8,240 nt of DNA, taken from positions 1 through 8,240 of the forward strand of contig JALZVI010000194.1 in assembly GCA_023301015.1 (NCBI GenBank). The letters are read 5' to 3'. Shown here one piece after another: positions 5,786 to 8,240 of the stretch (positions within the stretch are counted from its first letter, which is position 1; every line of letters starts with the position of its first letter). A model generated the notes under the pieces. The model was given only the letters and a program-made list of their open reading frames with translations. It had not been told where the DNA came from and searched no databases. Made by a program: the position numbers and the translations under genes. The DNA is from Rickettsiales bacterium. Its GTDB lineage: Bacteria > Pseudomonadota > Alphaproteobacteria > Rickettsiales > 21-14-0-20-44-7.

Positions 5786-6721
5786 ATGAAAAAATTAATC
5801 CTAAAAAATAATAGTTACGAATATCTACAAAGCGGTTTTAAAGAATGGTTGGACATCTTGGGTTACAATCCAATGAGTGTTTATAATCTGCCAAATATCA
5901 TACGTGAGTTTTTACACTTTTTAGAAAGTAAGAATATTAATCACATCAATAATTTAGAGCAACAACATTATAAAGATTACTATAATTACATATATAATCG
6001 AGGAAATCAAAGACGTGGCGGAGGATTAAGCAATAATTACATCAACAAGCATTTACAAGCAATCGAGAAGTTTTTACAATACTTGCATCACAAAGGAATG
6101 CGCAATGTTCCACATCTTGGAATTACACTATTAAAACTCAATGCCAAAGAAATAACAGTACTCTCACAAGACGAAATACAACTGCTCTACAAAGCCACAT
6201 ATAAAGAAGTAGAAACCCAAAGAATGGAAGCTTTACAATCAAGAGATAGAGTATTATTAACGGTGTTTTATGGTTGTGGATTACGAAGAAAAGAAGGTGC
6301 TTTTTTAGAGCTGAACGATATTAATTTAGACAGACGTGTATTGCACGTAAGAAAAGGGAAAAACTATAAAGAACGCTTTGTTCCATTTAGCAAACCCAAT
6401 ACCAAAATCTTTGAAGAATACATTTACGACTTTAGGCCATTACTGGCAAAGTCTAAAAAAGAAAGTAGTTTATTTATTGGCTACTCGGGAAAACCAATGT
6501 TTGGTGGTGGCTTATACACAAGATTGAAGCTATTACAATTACAAATAGAAGATATAGAATTACAAAATAAAACTATAGGACTACACACATTACGTCACAG
6601 TATTGCAACACATCTTTTAGAAGCTGGAATGCCATTAGATAAAATCAGTCGTTTTTTAGGTCATTCTTCACTCGAAAGCACACAGATTTATACACACTTA
6701 ATCGACAAGAAAGATGAATAG
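5786..6721 (+). CDS. Tyrosine recombinase/integrase with full active site
   Basis: A 311-residue site-specific recombinase of the tyrosine (XerC/D-like) family. I chose ATG 5786 over a TTG six bases upstream. An N-terminal SAM-like DNA-binding domain (about 10-108) is followed by the catalytic domain (about 122-308). All catalytic positions are present: Arg I in GCGLRRKEG (R167), the hairpin lysine in RKGKNYKERFVPF (K192), HTLR (H267, R270), GHSS (H293) and the nucleophile in STQIYTHL (Y302). It would cut and rejoin DNA through a 3'-phosphotyrosine intermediate. It lies 59 bases after the ATPase gene, and its end overlaps the degenerate partner by 8 bp, indicating one operon and coupled translation. 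It is the only complete, catalytically intact recombinase in the window and so the likely engine of the element. The target site is not identified. Confidence 0.93.
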   Translation: MKKLILKNNSYEYLQSGFKEWLDILGYNPMSVYNLPNIIREFLHFLESKNINHINNLEQQHYKDYYNYIYNRGNQRRGGGLSNNYINKHLQAIEKFLQYLHHKGMRNVPHLGITLLKLNAKEITVLSQDEIQLLYKATYKEVETQRMEALQSRDRVLLTVFYGCGLRRKEGAFLELNDINLDRRVLHVRKGKNYKERFVPFSKPNTKIFEEYIYDFRPLLAKSKKESSLFIGYSGKPMFGGGLYTRLKLLQLQIEDIELQNKTIGLHTLRHSIATHLLEAGMPLDKISRFLGHSSLESTQIYTHLIDKKDE

Positions 6722-7631
6722 TTTTAAGCAATATTTAGAAAGTAGAGAATTAAGTAAAAGTACCATCACACATTATAATACTTATGTTTTAGATTTTATA
6801 AGTTGGTTAGATAAAGACAATACAGAAATAGAAAATGTAACTACAAAAGAACTCACAGCATATTTATTAAAACTACAAAAACAAGGATTACAGAATAAGA
6901 CAAAAGCAATTAGAATCAATTGTTTGAAGCATTATTTTAACTGGCAAACACAATGCAATAAAAGAAATGATAATCCTGCAAAGCATATTAAGATACGAGG
7001 AACAAAAACCAAGAAACTACACGATGTTTTTATGCTTCCAGAATTAGAAAAATTATATAATGATTATACAATACCAAGTGAAGATGATAAACGTAATAAT
7101 AGAAATTGGTGGCAAGAACATTTACTAACAAGAAAGCGAAATAAAGTAGCATTAGGATTATTGATTTATCAAGGCTTAACAACTGCGGAAATAGATAAAT
7201 TAACCGAAAATGATTTACAATTACGAGAAGGGAAAGTATTTATAAAAGGCAGTAAAAAGAGTAATGAAAGAACATTAGAGCTGAAATCACATCAGATAAT
7301 GGAGGTAATGGAATATCAACTAAAAACACGTTTAGAACTTCTTAAAATTGCTCAAAAAGAAACCAATCAATTATTTATTAGTAAAGGAAAAAATATACAA
7401 TCCAATAATAATTGGAAACGATTAAGTCAAGTAATCAAAGAACAAAACCCAAAGTTTACAAACTTCAAACAAGTTAGAGCATCAGTAATTACACATTGGT
7501 TAGGAATGTATAATCTTCGTCAAGTTCAATATATGGCAGGACATAAATATGTAAGTTCAACCGAAAGTTATTTAGTAAATAGATTAGAAGATTTACAAAG
7601 CGATATAGATAAATATCATCCAATGTTATAA
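6714..7631 (+). CDS. Degenerate tyrosine recombinase partner lacking Arg I (copy 2)
   Basis: A 305-residue recombinase-fold protein, paralogous to the gene at 22-1008. An N-terminal core-binding domain (about 1-95) is followed by a catalytic-type domain. Arg I is replaced (GLTTAEI, T156) and the histidine of HxxR is replaced by lysine (K252-Q-V-R255). R255, the GH histidine (H277) and the tyrosine (Y286) remain, and a lysine-containing hairpin (KGSKKSNERTL) is kept. Such a protein is unlikely to catalyse strand exchange efficiently alone. Its 8-bp overlap with the intact recombinase suggests a subunit that binds DNA or completes a mixed complex. The open frame is intact and the YMAGH.YVSSTE.YL region is conserved in both copies, arguing against simple decay. 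A shortened N-terminus compared with copy 1 is notable. Confidence 0.88.
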   Translation: MNSFKQYLESRELSKSTITHYNTYVLDFISWLDKDNTEIENVTTKELTAYLLKLQKQGLQNKTKAIRINCLKHYFNWQTQCNKRNDNPAKHIKIRGTKTKKLHDVFMLPELEKLYNDYTIPSEDDKRNNRNWWQEHLLTRKRNKVALGLLIYQGLTTAEIDKLTENDLQLREGKVFIKGSKKSNERTLELKSHQIMEVMEYQLKTRLELLKIAQKETNQLFISKGKNIQSNNNWKRLSQVIKEQNPKFTNFKQVRASVITHWLGMYNLRQVQYMAGHKYVSSTESYLVNRLEDLQSDIDKYHPML

Positions 7632-7669
7632 TTAAAATATTATTTTTACAAACAGAATTTATAATACAA

Positions 7670-8197
7670 ATGAGCGAAGAAAGTATCATACCCAACGAAG
7701 TAATTACCAATAAAATATATCTGATTAGAGGTCAAAAAGTAATGTTAGATAGGGATTTAGCAGAACTTTATGATGTAAAGAATATTCGACTACGAGAACA
7801 AGTAAAAAGAAATACAGATAAATTTCCAGAGCATTTTATGTTTAGATTAACGGAAATAGAGACGGAATTTATGGTATCGCAAAATGCGATACCTTCCAAA
7901 AAACATCTTGGAGGTTCTTTGCCTTACGTATTTACAGAACACGGAATATTGCAGTTAGCCAATGTTTTAACAGGCGATAGAGCAACACAAATGAGTATTA
8001 GAATTATTGAAGTTTTTGTACAAATGCGAGAAGCTTTAACAGATAACTTAAATTTAAAACTTGATATTGAAGAAATTAAAAAGAAGCTATCAAATCATAG
8101 TAAAAATATAGAATTGGTTTTTAATTATTTAGATGAACTTATTGAAAAAAAGGACAACGAAAAGCCACGTAATAAAATAGGTTATAAAAACAGTTAG
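7670..8197 (+). CDS. ORF6N-domain protein
   Basis: A 175-residue protein. Residues about 8-95 match the ORF6N domain pattern: a strand-rich start ending in KVMLDRDLAELYDV, then REQVKRNTDKFPEHFMFRLTEIE, then LPYVFTEHGILQLANVL. The C-terminus (about 125-163) is a charged, probably coiled-coil helix. ORF6N is a DNA-binding-type domain related to the KilA-N/Bro group, frequent in phages and in mobile islands of Bacteroidota. Known members are antirepressor- or regulator-like, but the precise role of most is unknown. It starts 38 bases after the recombinase partner on the same strand, so it may share the transcript. It is the last gene before the second 37-bp repeat. A 21-base palindrome lies within its coding sequence. 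Confidence 0.85.
   Translation: MSEESIIPNEVITNKIYLIRGQKVMLDRDLAELYDVKNIRLREQVKRNTDKFPEHFMFRLTEIETEFMVSQNAIPSKKHLGGSLPYVFTEHGILQLANVLTGDRATQMSIRIIEVFVQMREALTDNLNLKLDIEEIKKKLSNHSKNIELVFNYLDELIEKKDNEKPRNKIGYKNS
7873..7893. repeat. Perfect 9-bp-arm palindrome inside the ORF6N gene
   Basis: GGTATCGCA (7873-7881), AAA, TGCGATACC (7885-7893) is a perfect dyad in coding sequence, specifying part of MVSQNAIPSK. It is more G+C-rich than the surrounding DNA. It may be a protein-binding or autoregulatory site, or a hairpin in the mRNA. It could also be a chance product of codon choice. Confidence 0.5.
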
Positions 8198-8203
8198 AAC
8201 TTA

Positions 8204-8240
8204 AAAAGCTTCGCAAGTTCCTTCGTCACTTGCTCGCAAA
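8204..8240 (+). repeat. 37-bp direct repeat, right copy (runs to window end)
   Basis: Identical to 1007-1043 over 37 bases and in the same orientation, six bases after the ORF6N stop. The base before the match differs (A here, T on the left), so the left edge is a real boundary. The right edge is cut by the window. The two copies bracket about 7.2 kb containing the toxin cassette and the whole regulator-ATPase-recombinase module. Confidence 0.85.

Noticed and set aside
7489..7710. 73-codon leftward open frame over the recombinase partner end
   Set aside because: Antisense shadow of the 6714-7631 gene and the start of the ORF6N gene.

Overview
The window looks like an accessory (mobile-element) region of a member of the Bacteroidota, most likely a marine-type Flavobacteriaceae. 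The reasons are the strongly A+T-rich coding style, starts without clear Shine-Dalgarno sequences, a promoter of the TAnnTTTG type, an ORF6N protein, and an RHS core of the wording typical of this phylum ([13 protein letters not shown] ... [12 protein letters not shown] ... ELEGLE). This is judged by eye; no database search was possible.

Layout. (1) Bases 1-1008 hold the end of a recombinase pair: the last codons of an active-type tyrosine recombinase (THLIQEENG-stop), overlapped by 8 bp by a complete recombinase-fold partner that lacks the first catalytic arginine. (2) Bases 1009-2064 are non-coding and rich in palindromes. They start with a 37-bp sequence that recurs at the very end of the window and contain a 614-bp block (1284-1897) with inverted ends and two palindromic sites of the same design. 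(3) Bases 2065-3611 are an orphan RHS C-terminal toxin cassette: an RHS core stub without the body of the gene, a toxin domain I do not recognise, and a 1-bp-overlapping candidate immunity gene. A hairpin terminator follows. (4) Bases 3664-8197 form what looks like one mobile module: a leftward XRE-family repressor; a divergent promoter with an inverted-repeat operator candidate; an AAA-type ATPase with a C-terminal winged-helix-like region; an active-type tyrosine recombinase; its degenerate partner (again overlapping by 8 bp); and an ORF6N-domain gene. (5) Bases 8204-8240 are the second copy of the 37-bp repeat.

How the parts may fit. The repressor probably controls the ATPase-recombinase-partner operon. 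The ATPase and the two-subunit recombinase would mobilise DNA. The same recombinase-pair architecture appears twice in direct orientation, and each copy is followed by the same 37-bp repeat. The toxin/immunity cassette lies between the two repeats, so one hypothesis is a recombinase-driven element that carries or reshuffles RHS toxin tips. That last step is inference; the gene order, overlaps, residue substitutions and repeats are directly visible.
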